Positions 17,930 through 30,374 of a stretch of 64,000 bases of DNA are shown piece by piece; positions within the stretch are counted from its first letter, which is position 1; the number at the start of each line of letters is the position of its first letter. Both the position numbers and the translations under genes were made by a program. The stretch is from Vreelandella venusta. Its GTDB lineage: Bacteria; Pseudomonadota; Gammaproteobacteria; Pseudomonadales; Halomonadaceae. The notes under the pieces were generated by a model. That model did not search any database and was not told the origin of the DNA. It was given only the letters and a program-made list of their open reading frames with translations. The stretch is taken from positions 62,001 to 126,000 of the forward strand of contig NZ_BJUL01000003.1 in NCBI RefSeq assembly GCF_007989605.1, written 5' to 3'.

Positions 17930-19870
17930 ATGCTGCAAAACAACTCATTGCTTGCCCAGCTCAAGCAACAGATCCGTGACACCACTCCACGCGCTGAAGG
18001 GGTGATCAAAGCCACCGAAAAAGGCTTCGGTTTTCTTGAAACCGACAGCGGTGAATCTTATTTCGTGCCGCCCCCCGCCATGAAGCAAGTACTCCATGGC
18101 GATCGCGTCGAGGCAGTGATCCATGAAAACGGCGACAAAAAGTCTGTAGAGCCTGAGAAGCTGATCGAAGCTGGGCTTGACCGCTTTGTTGCCCGTGTTC
18201 AGAAGCGCGAAGGCCGTTTAGCCGTTGTGCCCGACCATCCGTCGATTCGCAATGTGCTGAAAGCGCGCATAAAGAACAGCCTGGATGAAGCCACCATTGC
18301 TGATGGCGACTGGGTTGTCGCGCGGCTGGTACGCCACCCGCTGAAAGAGAACGATCGCGGCTTCTTCACGCAAATTGATGAGCTAGTGGCCAAGGCCGAC
18401 GATCCCGCCGTTCCGTGGCGCGTCACCCTTGCCCGCCATGCGCTGGAACAAGAGTGCCCGGACGCAGGTACCGAGTGGCCACTGCATGATGAAGGGTTAA
18501 CCCGTGAGGACCTCACGGCGCAGCCCTTCTTTACTATCGATAGCGAAAAAACTCGCGATATGGACGATGCGCTACACGTGGAAGCGCTGGAAAGCGGCGG
18601 CTGGCGGCTAAGCGTCGCGATCGCTGACCCAACGGCCTACGTCGAAGAGGGCCATGCGGCCGACCTTGAAGCGCGCACCCGTGCGTTTACGGTCTACTTA
18701 CCTGGCCAGAACGTGACCATGCTGCCTGAACAGCTGGCAGATGATCTCTGCTCGTTGTGGGAAGGCCAAGAGCGCCCTGCTCTTGCCTGCACGCTGGACA
18801 TTAATGCCGACGGCAGCCTAGGTGATTACCGTTTCTTTGCGGCCAATGTGAAATCCCACGCCAAACTGGCCTATGACAGCGTTTCCGACTGGATTGAAGG
18901 ACAAGGTGAGTGGGCTCCTGCCGACAATATCGCGGAGCAGTTGAAAGCACTGCGCGATTTGACTGAGGCGCGCACTGCTTGGCGCAACGAACACGCGCTG
19001 GTGTTTAAAGATCGTCCTGATTACGTTTTCGACCTGGACGACGCGGGCAACGTGTTAGGCATTCGCACCGAAGATCGCCGTATTGCCAATCGTATGATTG
19101 AAGAGTCAATGATTGCCGCTAACGCTTGCTGCGCGGATTTCCTTGCCCAACATATCGGTCACGGCATCTTTAATGTGCACCGCGCTTTTGAGCCAGAAAA
19201 AGCCGAATCTGCTCAAGAGTTCTTAGCCACTCAAGAGATTGAGGTCGCCCAGGAAGCGCTGACAGAACTGGCTCACTACAAAGAGCTGAAGCGCGCCCTG
19301 GAAAGCCGTGATGATGCTTGGCTGGACGCGCGCCTGCGCCGCTTCCAAGGCTTTACCAGCATGTCAGCTCAACCCGGCCCACACTTCGGCCTGGGGTTGC
19401 CGGCTTATGCCACTTGGACGTCGCCAATTCGTAAGTACGGCGATATGGTCAACCATCGTTTGATCAAGCGTGTGCTTAAAGGTGAACAGGCTCCAGCAGA
19501 AGCCAGCCAACAGCTCACCGAGCAACTCACCGAACGGCGGCGCCTGAACCGTATGGCAGAACGCGACGTAAAAGATTGGCTCTACGTTCGTTACTTAACG
19601 CCAGCGGCTCAAAACCAAGATGCCTTCGACGCAGAGATCATGGCGATCAACCGTGGAGGTATGCGCGTACGCCTGTTGGAAAATGGTGCTACCGCCTTCG
19701 TCCCCGCCCCGCTAATGCATAGCGATCGCGATAAAGTGGTCATTGATGATAAAGAGGGTCGCATTCAGATTGAAGGCGAAGAGCGCTACAAGCTGGGCGA
19801 TAGCCTGCGCATTGCACTAACAGAAGCCCGTGAGGAAACCCGCTCGCTGGTCGCCAAACCCACTGAATAA
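17930..19870 (+). CDS. rnb: Exoribonuclease II
   Basis: This 646-residue 3'-to-5' exoribonuclease degrades single-stranded RNA. The ATG at 17930 is chosen because MLQNNSLLAQLKQQIRDTTP aligns with the start of E. coli RNase II (644 residues); an upstream ATG at 17870 would add 20 unrelated residues. No strong Shine-Dalgarno sequence is visible. Order of parts: cold-shock domains (VIKATEKGFGFLETDSGESY and about 85-160), the RNB catalytic domain with the magnesium-binding FFTIDSEKTRDMDDALHVE near residues 195-215, and a C-terminal S1 domain (AEIMAINRGGMRVRLLENGA). The RNB signature HFGLGLPAYATWTSPIRKYG is complete. It is monocistronic and ends in a strong terminator. The 254-base spacer upstream holds only the divergent nag promoter region and AT-rich DNA. 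Confidence 0.95.
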   Translation: MLQNNSLLAQLKQQIRDTTPRAEGVIKATEKGFGFLETDSGESYFVPPPAMKQVLHGDRVEAVIHENGDKKSVEPEKLIEAGLDRFVARVQKREGRLAVVPDHPSIRNVLKARIKNSLDEATIADGDWVVARLVRHPLKENDRGFFTQIDELVAKADDPAVPWRVTLARHALEQECPDAGTEWPLHDEGLTREDLTAQPFFTIDSEKTRDMDDALHVEALESGGWRLSVAIADPTAYVEEGHAADLEARTRAFTVYLPGQNVTMLPEQLADDLCSLWEGQERPALACTLDINADGSLGDYRFFAANVKSHAKLAYDSVSDWIEGQGEWAPADNIAEQLKALRDLTEARTAWRNEHALVFKDRPDYVFDLDDAGNVLGIRTEDRRIANRMIEESMIAANACCADFLAQHIGHGIFNVHRAFEPEKAESAQEFLATQEIEVAQEALTELAHYKELKRALESRDDAWLDARLRRFQGFTSMSAQPGPHFGLGLPAYATWTSPIRKYGDMVNHRLIKRVLKGEQAPAEASQQLTEQLTERRRLNRMAERDVKDWLYVRYLTPAAQNQDAFDAEIMAINRGGMRVRLLENGATAFVPAPLMHSDRDKVVIDDKEGRIQIEGEERYKLGDSLRIALTEAREETRSLVAKPTE

Positions 19871-19889
19871 CATTACCTTGTACCGCCCA

Positions 19890-19919
19890 CGCCACGGCAT
19901 TGCCGTGGCGTTTTATTTT
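19890..19919 (+). terminator. Intrinsic terminator of rnb
   Basis: CGCCACGGCA pairs with TGCCGTGGCG and is followed by TTTTATTTT, 20 bases after the rnb stop codon. Confidence 0.88.
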
Positions 19920-20002
19920 CCCACCATCCATTAACTGTCGCAGAACTGACTTATTTCTTCCTTATGGTAATCCGATGACACCCTTGTAGTTCGGAGGTTA
20001 CC

Positions 20003-21121
20003 TTGCACATCGCTGATGTGACCATGTTTCACGCCCCGGCAAGCGGCGGCGTTCGTACTTATCTGCAAGCTAAACACCGGGTGCTTGCGCATACGGCCAA
20101 CCTGCGCACTAGCCTGTTAGTGCCGGGCGCTGAGCGCGACAGCCTTGGTGACCACCACACCTTGCCAGCGCTACATCTCCCTTTGGGACAGGGCTACCGC
20201 TTTCCGCTGAGAGGGTCACGCTGGCGCGATGCACTAATCGAGCTAAAACCTGATCTTATCGAGGCTGGCGACCCTTATGTAACGGCATGGGCAGCCCTTG
20301 CCGCAGGCCAAAAGCTTGGCGTGCCGGTGGTCGGATTTTATCACTCAGATCTGCCGCGCTTAATGGGGGATCGCTTTGGCCGCTACGTAGAGAAACGCTT
20401 AACGCGCTACGTCAAAGACCTCTACTGCCAATTTGATAGCGTGCTGGCACCCTGTAACGCTATGGCTAATCGACTAAGGGAGTGGGGAGTCGATAACGTT
20501 CGCGTTCAGCCATTAGGGGTCGACTTAAACCATTTTCACCCTCAGCAGCGAGACCCTGCTTTCCGCCAAGGCATGGGCATCCCCAGCGATAAAAAGCTGC
20601 TGATCTTTGTGGGTCGCAATTCCCGCGAGAAAAATATTGATGTGCTGCTGGCGACGATGCGCCAGCTCGGCAGTGATTACCATTTATTGCTGATGGGTCC
20701 CGGCATGCCCCATCAGGTGCCTAGTAATGTCACTGTCGTGGATCGCTGCTGCGGCGCACATGAAGTGGCCAAAGCACTCGCCAGTAGCGATGCCCTTCTG
20801 CATGCGGGCACTCGGGAAACCTTTGGCTTGATCGCTCAAGAAGCGATGGCCTGCGGTATCCCTGTCGTGGGTGCTAGGGCCGGAGCATTGGTCGAAAATG
20901 TGCCATTAGGCGCAGGCATTCTGTGTCAGCCACTCGACCCAGAGGCCATGGCCGAGGCATGCACAGCCTTGTTCAGTAATGACATCGCTGCCAGCGGGCG
21001 TTATGCCCGGCATTTTGTCGAACGCCAATTTAGCTGGGATAGCGTCATCCAGTCTCTACTTGAGCACTACATCGACCTTTGCAACATTGAACTTCCCAAT
21101 GCCCTCGCCCACCACCACTAA
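20003..21121 (+). CDS. Family-4 glycosyltransferase
   Basis: This 372-residue GT-B fold glycosyltransferase has an N-terminal acceptor domain opening HIADVTMFHAPASGGVRTYL and a donor domain with KLLIFVGRNSREKNIDVLL. The GT4 ExxxxxxxE-type motif appears in RETFGLIAQEAMACGIPVVG followed by ARAGALVENV. The start is a TTG at 20003 preceded at 5 bases by GGAGG. It is cytosolic or membrane-peripheral and should transfer a sugar from a nucleotide donor to a lipid or polysaccharide acceptor; neither can be read from sequence. Its 3' end overlaps the next gene by 23 bases, linking it to a flippase-like membrane protein. This pairing suggests a glycolipid pathway. A pimB/mannosyltransferase-like role is possible but unproven. 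Confidence 0.85.
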   Translation: MHIADVTMFHAPASGGVRTYLQAKHRVLAHTANLRTSLLVPGAERDSLGDHHTLPALHLPLGQGYRFPLRGSRWRDALIELKPDLIEAGDPYVTAWAALAAGQKLGVPVVGFYHSDLPRLMGDRFGRYVEKRLTRYVKDLYCQFDSVLAPCNAMANRLREWGVDNVRVQPLGVDLNHFHPQQRDPAFRQGMGIPSDKKLLIFVGRNSREKNIDVLLATMRQLGSDYHLLLMGPGMPHQVPSNVTVVDRCCGAHEVAKALASSDALLHAGTRETFGLIAQEAMACGIPVVGARAGALVENVPLGAGILCQPLDPEAMAEACTALFSNDIAASGRYARHFVERQFSWDSVIQSLLEHYIDLCNIELPNALAHHH

Positions 21122-22139
21122 GCCCCCAGGATTACTGCGTTTTCGCCCACTGCATGGTTTTCTACTGGCGGGAGCGCTCTTGGCCCCGCTCGTACTTACC
21201 ACTTGGCTGGGCGGTGCTGAGGCGCTGCAGCGTATTAAACATTTTCCATTCGGGTTATTGCTGTTGATGGTGGTGTTAGCGTTTCTGTGTTGGAACCTGA
21301 ACGCCACAAGACTGCGGTTAATGTTAGGTGGCCGTGCAGGGCAACTGGGGCAACGTGGTGCGCTGGGCATTGAGCTGGCATCAAAGTTTGCGCTGTGCGC
21401 TACGCCAGGAGGGAGTGGAGGGCCAGCCACTCTACTAATCCTACTTGGACGACGCGGCTTCCCTCCCGCCAAAGGGGCAGCAGTGTTTTTGATTGATCAA
21501 GGCTGTGATTTGCTGTTTTTCCTGACCATGCTGAGCGGCTTGGTACTCTTCTCTCTGGTCAGCGACACTCAGTGGCCGCATCAGTCATTAGTACAGTGGT
21601 CACTGGTCGGTTTAGCATTTATGGCGACACTGGTCAGTGGTGCGATGTACTACTTACCCAGCCTGTTGCGTGCAGGTGGCGTTATAACGGCGTGGCCAAG
21701 CCGTTACCGACGGCGCTGGTTAGTAAGGCGCTTATTGCGATGCCGATATGCGCTCAAGGTCACACTCGCGCTGCCTTTTACAACGCTGCTTGCGATGATG
21801 ATGCTCACCACCGCACACTGGTTAATGCGCTATAGCTTGCTCTATGTCGCGGTGCTGGGCGTGGGTGGCCATGCCGATTGGATGTGGACGTTTTTAACCC
21901 AAATGCTGGCCATGGCGGCCAGCCAGCTTAGTTTTCTTCCTGGCGGTGCTGGTGCCGCTGAAGTGGGCGTTGGCAGTTTATTGCTGCCCTTGATGGAACG
22001 CGAGCAGGCTGCAGCAGCCGTCTTAGTGTGGCGACTGGTGAGCTACCACCTCTATTTAGTGGTGGGGGCACCACTATTTATTCTGTACAGCTACCGAATG
22101 CTAAACAGAAAATCCGATAATAAAACGCCGGCAAGATAA
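21099..22139 (+). CDS. Lysylphosphatidylglycerol synthase-type / flippase-like integral membrane protein
   Basis: This membrane protein of about 346 residues is started at the ATG at 21099 (MPSPTTTKPPGLLRFRPLHG). An earlier ATG at 20979 is read through the glycosyltransferase gene and adds non-homologous sequence. Roughly eight hydrophobic helices span the protein, with ASKFALCATPGGSGGPATLLILL, VFLIDQGCDLLFFL and SQLSFLPGGAGAAEVGVGSLLLPL. The PGG..G/E pattern is typical of the AglD/MprF N-terminal membrane domain family (UPF0104, LPG_synthase_TM). There is no soluble aminoacyl-transferase domain, so lysyl-PG synthesis is unlikely; lipid-linked sugar or lipid translocation is more plausible. 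Translational coupling with the overlapping glycosyltransferase is expected. No good ribosome-binding site is seen before this start, so it is only moderately sure. Confidence 0.78.
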   Translation: MPSPTTTKPPGLLRFRPLHGFLLAGALLAPLVLTTWLGGAEALQRIKHFPFGLLLLMVVLAFLCWNLNATRLRLMLGGRAGQLGQRGALGIELASKFALCATPGGSGGPATLLILLGRRGFPPAKGAAVFLIDQGCDLLFFLTMLSGLVLFSLVSDTQWPHQSLVQWSLVGLAFMATLVSGAMYYLPSLLRAGGVITAWPSRYRRRWLVRRLLRCRYALKVTLALPFTTLLAMMMLTTAHWLMRYSLLYVAVLGVGGHADWMWTFLTQMLAMAASQLSFLPGGAGAAEVGVGSLLLPLMEREQAAAAVLVWRLVSYHLYLVVGAPLFILYSYRMLNRKSDNKTPAR

Positions 22140-22153
22140 CCGTACACCAACGA

Positions 22154-22181
22154 ATAAGGGCGCCCCGAGGGGCGCCCTTAT
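22154..22181. terminator. Bidirectional terminator between convergent genes
   Basis: A 13-base perfect stem (ATAAGGGCGCCCC with GGGGCGCCCTTAT, two-base gap) lies between the plus-strand membrane protein and the minus-strand sucD. The A/T ends of the stem supply short U-tracts in both directions. Confidence 0.85.
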
Positions 22182-22205
22182 CGCGTGCGACTAGAGGTCG
22201 ATAGC

Positions 22206-23077
22206 TTACCAGCCAGTGACTTCTTTCAGTGCATCGCCGATTTCAGCCAGAGAACGCACGGTTTTAACACCGGCATCTTCTAGGGCAGCAAACTTCTCAT
22301 CCGCAGTACCTTTACCGCCAGAGATGATTGCGCCCGCATGGCCCATACGCTTGCCAGGAGGTGCAGTGACACCGGCAATGTAGGAAACCACAGGCTTAGA
22401 AACGTTGGCCTTGATGTAAGCCGCTGCTTCTTCTTCAGCCGTACCACCGATTTCACCGATCATCACGATCGCTTCAGTTTTCGGGTCATTCTCGAACATT
22501 TCAAGAATGTCGATAAAGTTAGAACCCGGAATCGGGTCACCACCGATGCCTACACAGGTAGACTGACCGAAACCATGGTCAGTTGTCTGCTTAACAGCTT
22601 CGTAAGTCAGGGTGCCTGAACGCGACACGATACCGACTTTACCCGGCTGGTGAATGTGGCCCGGCATGATGCCAATTTTACATTCGCCAGGCGTGATAAC
22701 ACCTGGGCAGTTCGGGCCGATCAGACGCACGCCCAGCTCGTCACATTTTACTTTTGCTTCGAGCATGTCTAGCGTCGCGATACCTTCGGTGATGCACACG
22801 ATCAGCTTGATGCCAGCGTTAGCAGCTTCAAGAATCGAGTCTTTACAGAACGGTGCCGGAACGTAGATCACGCTGGCTTCCGCGCCGGTTTTCTCAACCG
22901 CTTCTTTCACGGTGTTGAAAACGGGCAGACCCAGGTGCGTCTGGCCGCCTTTGCCCGGTGTAACACCACCGACCATTTGCGTGCCATAGGCAATCGCCTG
23001 TTCGGAGTGGAACGTGCCCTGGCCACCCGTGAAACCTTGGCAGATGACCTTGGTGTTCTTATCGATCAGGATGCTCA

Positions 23078-23078
<1 letters not shown>
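22206..23078 (-). CDS. sucD: Succinyl-CoA synthetase alpha subunit
   Basis: This 290-residue subunit has an N-terminal CoA-binding Rossmann domain ([37 protein letters not shown]) and a ligase domain. The ligase domain carries the phosphohistidine in [20 protein letters not shown] near residue 246 and the [20 protein letters not shown] stretch. With SucC it converts succinyl-CoA plus ADP (or GDP) and phosphate to succinate, CoA and ATP in the TCA cycle. Its ATG overlaps the sucC stop by one base (TAATG), giving equal translation. It is the last gene of the minus-strand TCA block and is followed by a strong terminator. Confidence 0.97.
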
Positions 23079-24244
<1,166 letters not shown>

Positions 24245-24354
24245 CGATTCATGCCATTGGTTGCATGTGACTCGAACGATGGCCCGCTGCTTTAAAAGAG
24301 CGGGGCATCCCCGTACCTTCGTCCCCGCTGATTTCTCACAGAGCCGAAAGTGTT

Positions 24355-24374
24355 GCGCCACCTGACGGTGGCGC
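24355..24374 (-). terminator. Small hairpin between lpdA and sucC
   Basis: GCGCCACC and GGTGGCGC are separated by a four-base loop, 20 bases beyond the lpdA stop on the minus strand, with no T-run. It may be an RNA-processing or attenuating stem rather than a full terminator, since sucCD probably depends on upstream transcription. Confidence 0.45.
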
Positions 24375-24393
24375 TTGGTTGTTGCTTAGCGAA

Positions 24394-25872
<1,479 letters not shown>

Positions 25873-25947
25873 TTAAAACGAGCAGGAGGCAAGGTGCGAT
25901 TGCATTAGAACGCTAATACAGCAGAGGAGGCGGATCAACGCGCTCCG

Positions 25948-27501
25948 TTATACGTCCAGCAGCAAGCGAGCCGGGTCTTCCAGCAGCTCTTTAATAGTAA
26001 CCAAGAATCGTACCGCATCTTTACCATCAATCATGCGGTGGTCGTAGGACAGCGCCAGATACATCATCGGGCGAATCTCGACCTTACCATTCACAGCCAT
26101 TGGACGATCCTGGATTTTATGCATACCCAGGATAGCGGTTTGAGGTGGATTGATAATCGGGGTCGACATCAAAGAACCAAAGGTACCGCCGTTAGTGATA
26201 GTGAAAGTACCGCCGATCATGTCATCCATGCCCAGCTTACCGTCACGACCACGCTTACCGAAATCAACAATGGTGCGCTCAACGTCGGCAATTTTCATGC
26301 TATCGGTATCACGTAGCACCGGTACAACCAGGCCACGATCCGTTGATACCGCAACGCCGATATCTTGATAACCGTGGTAAACGATATCGGTACCATCGAT
26401 AGAGGCGTTAACATCCGGGAAGCGCTTGAGTGCTTCAGAAGCCGCTTTTACAAAGAAGCCCATAAAGCCCAGTTTAATATCGTGGGTTTTCTGGAACGTC
26501 TCTTTGTACTGCGCACGAAGCGCCATGATTTCAGTCATGTCCACTTCGTTATAAGTGGTCAGCATGGCAGCCGTTTGCTGTGCCTGAACCAGACGCTTAG
26601 CAATGGTTTGACGCAGACGCGTCATCGGGACGCGCTTCTCAACGCGATCACCTTCCACTGCCGGTGCGGCGGCAGCTGCTTTCGCCGGCGCTGAAGATTT
26701 CGCTGCTTTTTTGGCAGACCCATCTTTCACGGCTTTTTGCACGTCTTCTTTCAAGATGCGGCCACCTTTGCCGGTGCCCTCAATCTTGGCGACATCCAGA
26801 TCATGCTCAGCAACCATCTTGCGTGCTGCCGGCGCGAGGATCTTATCGCCGACCTTCTCATCAGCGCCCTCATCATCGCTACCCGCAGCGCTTGAAGCAG
26901 AGGCACTGCTGCTCTCTTCACCGGCGCCACCAGCACCTTCGGTAAAGATGGCCAGCACCGCTTCGGACTCAACCTGGCTGCCTTCTTCGGCCTTAATTTC
27001 TGCCAGTGCGCCATCGGCAGGTGCAACAACTTCGAGCACAACTTTGTCGGTTTCGATATCGGCTAACACTTCATCGCGCTTAACCGCTTCACCTACTTTC
27101 TTGTGCCATGTTGCCACGGTGCCTTCCTGGATAGACTCAGGGAAGCTTGGGGCTTTTACGTCATGTTGCTTACCACCGCCGTTACCGCCGCTGGCTTTTT
27201 TCTCTGCAGACGCTTTAGCGCTAGCACCGTCAGAAGATTTTTCTTCTTTACCGCTAGACGCGCTGCCTTCACCGATTTTGCCTAACACCTGCTCTGACTC
27301 AACGGTATCGCCTTCTTCTGCCATCACGTCAGTCAGGGTACCCGCTTCCGGCGCGACGACTTCTAGCACCACTTTGTCGGTTTCGATCTCAACAATCAGC
27401 TCGTCACGTTCGACGCTGTCACCCGGCTTTTTATGCCACGCAGCCACAGTGCCTTCGGCAACGGATTCCGGAAAGGTTGGCGCTTTGATATCAGTAGCCA
27501 T
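25948..27501 (-). CDS. sucB: 2-oxoglutarate dehydrogenase E2, dihydrolipoyl succinyltransferase, with two lipoyl domains
   Basis: This 517-residue E2 is about 110 residues longer than the usual E2o of around 405. The extra length is a second lipoyl domain: residues 1-80 with IETDKVV and lipoyl Lys43, and residues 113-190 with the same IETDKVV and Lys153. Ala/Ser/Gly/Lys-rich linkers join them. A peripheral-subunit-binding domain (about 225-260, [20 protein letters not shown]) and the catalytic acyltransferase core (about 290-517) follow, with the active-site histidine in [19 protein letters not shown] and the substrate motif [17 protein letters not shown]. It transfers succinyl groups to CoA and forms the 24-mer core of the complex. 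It follows sucA by 38 bases. Confidence 0.95.
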   Translation of the reverse strand: MATDIKAPTFPESVAEGTVAAWHKKPGDSVERDELIVEIETDKVVLEVVAPEAGTLTDVMAEEGDTVESEQVLGKIGEGSASSGKEEKSSDGASAKASAEKKASGGNGGGKQHDVKAPSFPESIQEGTVATWHKKVGEAVKRDEVLADIETDKVVLEVVAPADGALAEIKAEEGSQVESEAVLAIFTEGAGGAGEESSSASASSAAGSDDEGADEKVGDKILAPAARKMVAEHDLDVAKIEGTGKGGRILKEDVQKAVKDGSAKKAAKSSAPAKAAAAAPAVEGDRVEKRVPMTRLRQTIAKRLVQAQQTAAMLTTYNEVDMTEIMALRAQYKETFQKTHDIKLGFMGFFVKAASEALKRFPDVNASIDGTDIVYHGYQDIGVAVSTDRGLVVPVLRDTDSMKIADVERTIVDFGKRGRDGKLGMDDMIGGTFTITNGGTFGSLMSTPIINPPQTAILGMHKIQDRPMAVNGKVEIRPMMYLALSYDHRMIDGKDAVRFLVTIKELLEDPARLLLDV

Positions 27502-27539
27502 GTCGTTTCCCTTATATGTTCTCTAAACCCGGTGGGCGC

Positions 27540-30374
27540 TTATAGGTTAAAAGCGTCTTCCACCAGCTGGCGCTGCTGTTCAGTGTGGACGGACATATAG
27601 CCCGCTGCCGGTGCGGCAGAGGCAGGACGTCCTGCAAATTTCAAATCACGTCCGAGGCCATCTTTCAGCATATCGGCTACGGCGCGCATGTGGTGCTGAC
27701 TTGAGTACCAAGCGCCCTGGTTTAGCGGCTCTTCCTGGCACCACACGATGTCTTCCACATTGGCATACGCCTGGAGCACTTCCAAAAGTTCTTCTTTCGG
27801 GAAGGGGTAGAGTTGCTCAAGACGAATAATCGCCGTGTCATCACGTTCGTTTTCAGCACGCCAGTTGGCTAGGTCGTAGTACACCTTACCGGCACACATG
27901 ATAACGCGAGTCACCTTTTCTGCCTCAAGATTCGCCTGATCCGGTAACACCATGTAGAACTTGCCGTGAGCGAGGTCTTCTAGGCTAGATACCGCTTCTT
28001 TATGACGCAGTAGCGACTTCGGCGACATGATGACTAGCGGTTTACGTAACGGACGAATGACTTGACGTCGCAGCAGATGGTAAATCTGTGCGGGGGTTGT
28101 CGGCACACATACCTGCATGTTGTGTTCGGCACACAGCTGCAAGAAGCGCTCTAACCGCGCGGAGGAGTGCTCTGGCCCCTGGCCTTCATAGCCATGTGGC
28201 AACAGCATGGTCAGTCCACACAGCCGCCCCCATTTGGTCTCACCAGAAGAGATAAACTGGTCAACCACGACTTGGGCACCGTTGAAGAAGTCACCAAACT
28301 GGGCTTCCCAAATGACTAAGTCACCGGGTGCTGTCGTCGAGTAGCCGTACTCAAAAGCCAGCACAGCCTCTTCCGATAAGAAAGAGTCGTGAATGGTAAA
28401 GCGCGGTTGACCGTCTGACATATTCTGCAGCGGAACGTACGTCGAACCATCTTTCTGGTTATGAATAACCGCATGACGGTGAGAGAACGTTCCACGACCA
28501 ACATCCTGACCGGTAATACGAATCGGATGCCCCTGATCAAGCAGCGTGGCATACGCTAGCGTTTCAGCGAAGCCCCAGTTAAGCCCCATGCCGCCCGCCT
28601 GCATTTTGCGACGGTCTTCATAGATTTTAGCGACTTGGCGCTGTACTGCGACGCCATCAGGAATCTCGCACATTCTCGCGGCCAGCTGCTGCAAACGCTT
28701 CATATCGAAGGTAGTGTCTGCATCACCGGTCCACTCATGCCCCAGATAGGGAGCCCAATCCACAAATAGTGATGTATTAGGCTCCTGCACCAAGGCATTG
28801 GCTACGTGATTGCCTGCCACAAGATCATCGCGGTAGGTTTCAACCATTGCCTTAGCGTCTTCTTCGGACAATACGCCCTGCTCAACCAGACGCTTTGCAT
28901 AGAGTGAACGCGAAGAAGGGTGATCTTTAATCTTGGCATACATCATCGGTTGGGTACCCGATGGCTCGTCGGCCTCGTTGTGGCCGCGGCGACGGTAGCA
29001 CACCAGATCAATAACAACGTCTTTCTTAAACTGTTGACGGTAATCCAATGCCACTTGAGTCGCATGGATAACCGCATCAGGATCATCGCCGTTAACATGG
29101 AAAATCGGCGCCTGAACCATCTTAGCAATGTCAGTACAGTATTCGGTGGATCGCGCGTCCAAGGGGTTCGAGGTCGTAAAGCCCACTTGGTTGTTAATCA
29201 CGATGTGTACTGTGCCACCGGTTTTGTAGGCACGGGTTTGAGACATCTGGAATGTCTCCATAACCACGCCCTGACCAGCAAACGCTGCATCACCATGAAC
29301 GTTGATTGGCAGTACTTTACTGCCCTCTTCATCATTGCGGCGATCTTGACGTGCGCGTACTGAGCCTTCTACTACTGGCGCAACAATTTCCAAATGCGAC
29401 GGGTTAAACGACATTGCCAAGTGAACTTCGCCACCTGGCGACATGACGTTAGAGCTGAAGCCTTGGTGATACTTCACATCACCAGAACCACGCTCGATCA
29501 CCTTTTTACCGTCGAACTCGTCGATCAATTCAGCGGGGTTTTTCCCCAGAATATTAACCAACAGGTTCAAACGGCCACGGTGAGCCATGCCAATAACAAC
29601 TTCTTTAGTGCCATAGCCGCCGGAGCGCTGAATCAACTCGTCCATCATCGGGACAAATGACTCACCACCTTCAAGACCGAAGCGTTTGGTACCTGGATAT
29701 TTAGACGCTAAATAATTTTCCAAACCTTCGGCAGCGGTAAGGCGCTCAAGCACATGCTTACGCACATCGTCGCTGAATTTCGGCGCACTGCGCACCGATT
29801 CAAAACGCCGTTGCAACCAACGTTTCTCTTCGGTATCGACAATGTGCATGATCTCGCAACCGATAGAGCGACAATAGGTCTGCTCCAGCGCATCAACAAT
29901 GTCACGCAGCGGCGCTTTATCAATACCTAGAAAAAACGAACCGGTCTGGAACTCGGTGTCAAGATCAGCTTTGGAAAGCTGATGAAATGACAGATCGAGA
30001 TCTGGGACGGGGGTGGGATTACGCAGCCCTAGCGGGTCGATATTGGCCTTCTGATGGCCACGAAAGCGGTAGGCGTTAATCAGCTGCAGGACCTTCACCT
30101 GCTTTTTATTCTCACCGCCATCGGAGGCGGCGGCTACTCTGCCTGGGCGACTTTCACGACCCAGTTGGTAGAACTGATCACGAGTGGGGCTTAGTGGAAC
30201 ATCGTGGGAGGCACTGCCCTCAGAACGAGGCAACTGATCAAAATAGCTGCGCCATTCATCTGAGACAGAATCAGGATCGGCGAGGTACTGCTCATAAAGC
30301 GCTTCCACGTAGTGGACATTGCCACCACTAACGTGAGAGGAACGCCACATCAACTCCATTATGCCTTGTTGCAT
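27540..30374 (-). CDS. sucA: 2-oxoglutarate dehydrogenase E1 (thiamine-diphosphate dependent)
   Basis: This protein of about 944 residues is started at the ATG at 30374 (MQQGIMELMWRSSHVSGGNV), which aligns with the E. coli SucA N-terminus; a frame extension of 30 codons upstream is within the untranslated leader. Recognisable parts are VEALYEQYLADPDSVSDEWR, the thiamine-diphosphate region GMAHRGRLNLLVNILGK, HGDAAFAGQGVVMETFQMSQ and the transketolase-like pyrimidine domain (VGRGTFSHRHAVIHNQ). SARLERFLQLCAEHNMQV lies in the C-terminal third. It decarboxylates 2-oxoglutarate and succinylates the SucB lipoyl arms. It has its own promoter (30569-30597) and a structured leader. Confidence 0.95.
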   Translation of the reverse strand: MQQGIMELMWRSSHVSGGNVHYVEALYEQYLADPDSVSDEWRSYFDQLPRSEGSASHDVPLSPTRDQFYQLGRESRPGRVAAASDGGENKKQVKVLQLINAYRFRGHQKANIDPLGLRNPTPVPDLDLSFHQLSKADLDTEFQTGSFFLGIDKAPLRDIVDALEQTYCRSIGCEIMHIVDTEEKRWLQRRFESVRSAPKFSDDVRKHVLERLTAAEGLENYLASKYPGTKRFGLEGGESFVPMMDELIQRSGGYGTKEVVIGMAHRGRLNLLVNILGKNPAELIDEFDGKKVIERGSGDVKYHQGFSSNVMSPGGEVHLAMSFNPSHLEIVAPVVEGSVRARQDRRNDEEGSKVLPINVHGDAAFAGQGVVMETFQMSQTRAYKTGGTVHIVINNQVGFTTSNPLDARSTEYCTDIAKMVQAPIFHVNGDDPDAVIHATQVALDYRQQFKKDVVIDLVCYRRRGHNEADEPSGTQPMMYAKIKDHPSSRSLYAKRLVEQGVLSEEDAKAMVETYRDDLVAGNHVANALVQEPNTSLFVDWAPYLGHEWTGDADTTFDMKRLQQLAARMCEIPDGVAVQRQVAKIYEDRRKMQAGGMGLNWGFAETLAYATLLDQGHPIRITGQDVGRGTFSHRHAVIHNQKDGSTYVPLQNMSDGQPRFTIHDSFLSEEAVLAFEYGYSTTAPGDLVIWEAQFGDFFNGAQVVVDQFISSGETKWGRLCGLTMLLPHGYEGQGPEHSSARLERFLQLCAEHNMQVCVPTTPAQIYHLLRRQVIRPLRKPLVIMSPKSLLRHKEAVSSLEDLAHGKFYMVLPDQANLEAEKVTRVIMCAGKVYYDLANWRAENERDDTAIIRLEQLYPFPKEELLEVLQAYANVEDIVWCQEEPLNQGAWYSSQHHMRAVADMLKDGLGRDLKFAGRPASAAPAAGYMSVHTEQQRQLVEDAFNL

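Noticed and set aside
20979-21098. Upstream extension of the flippase-like gene
   Set aside because: It lies inside the glycosyltransferase gene in another frame and shows no membrane or family character.
26711-27526. 271-codon open frame on the plus strand opposite sucB
   Set aside because: It is the mirror of the two lipoyl domains and the Ala/Ser/Lys linkers; the translation is Ser/Pro/Ala low-complexity and has no family resemblance.
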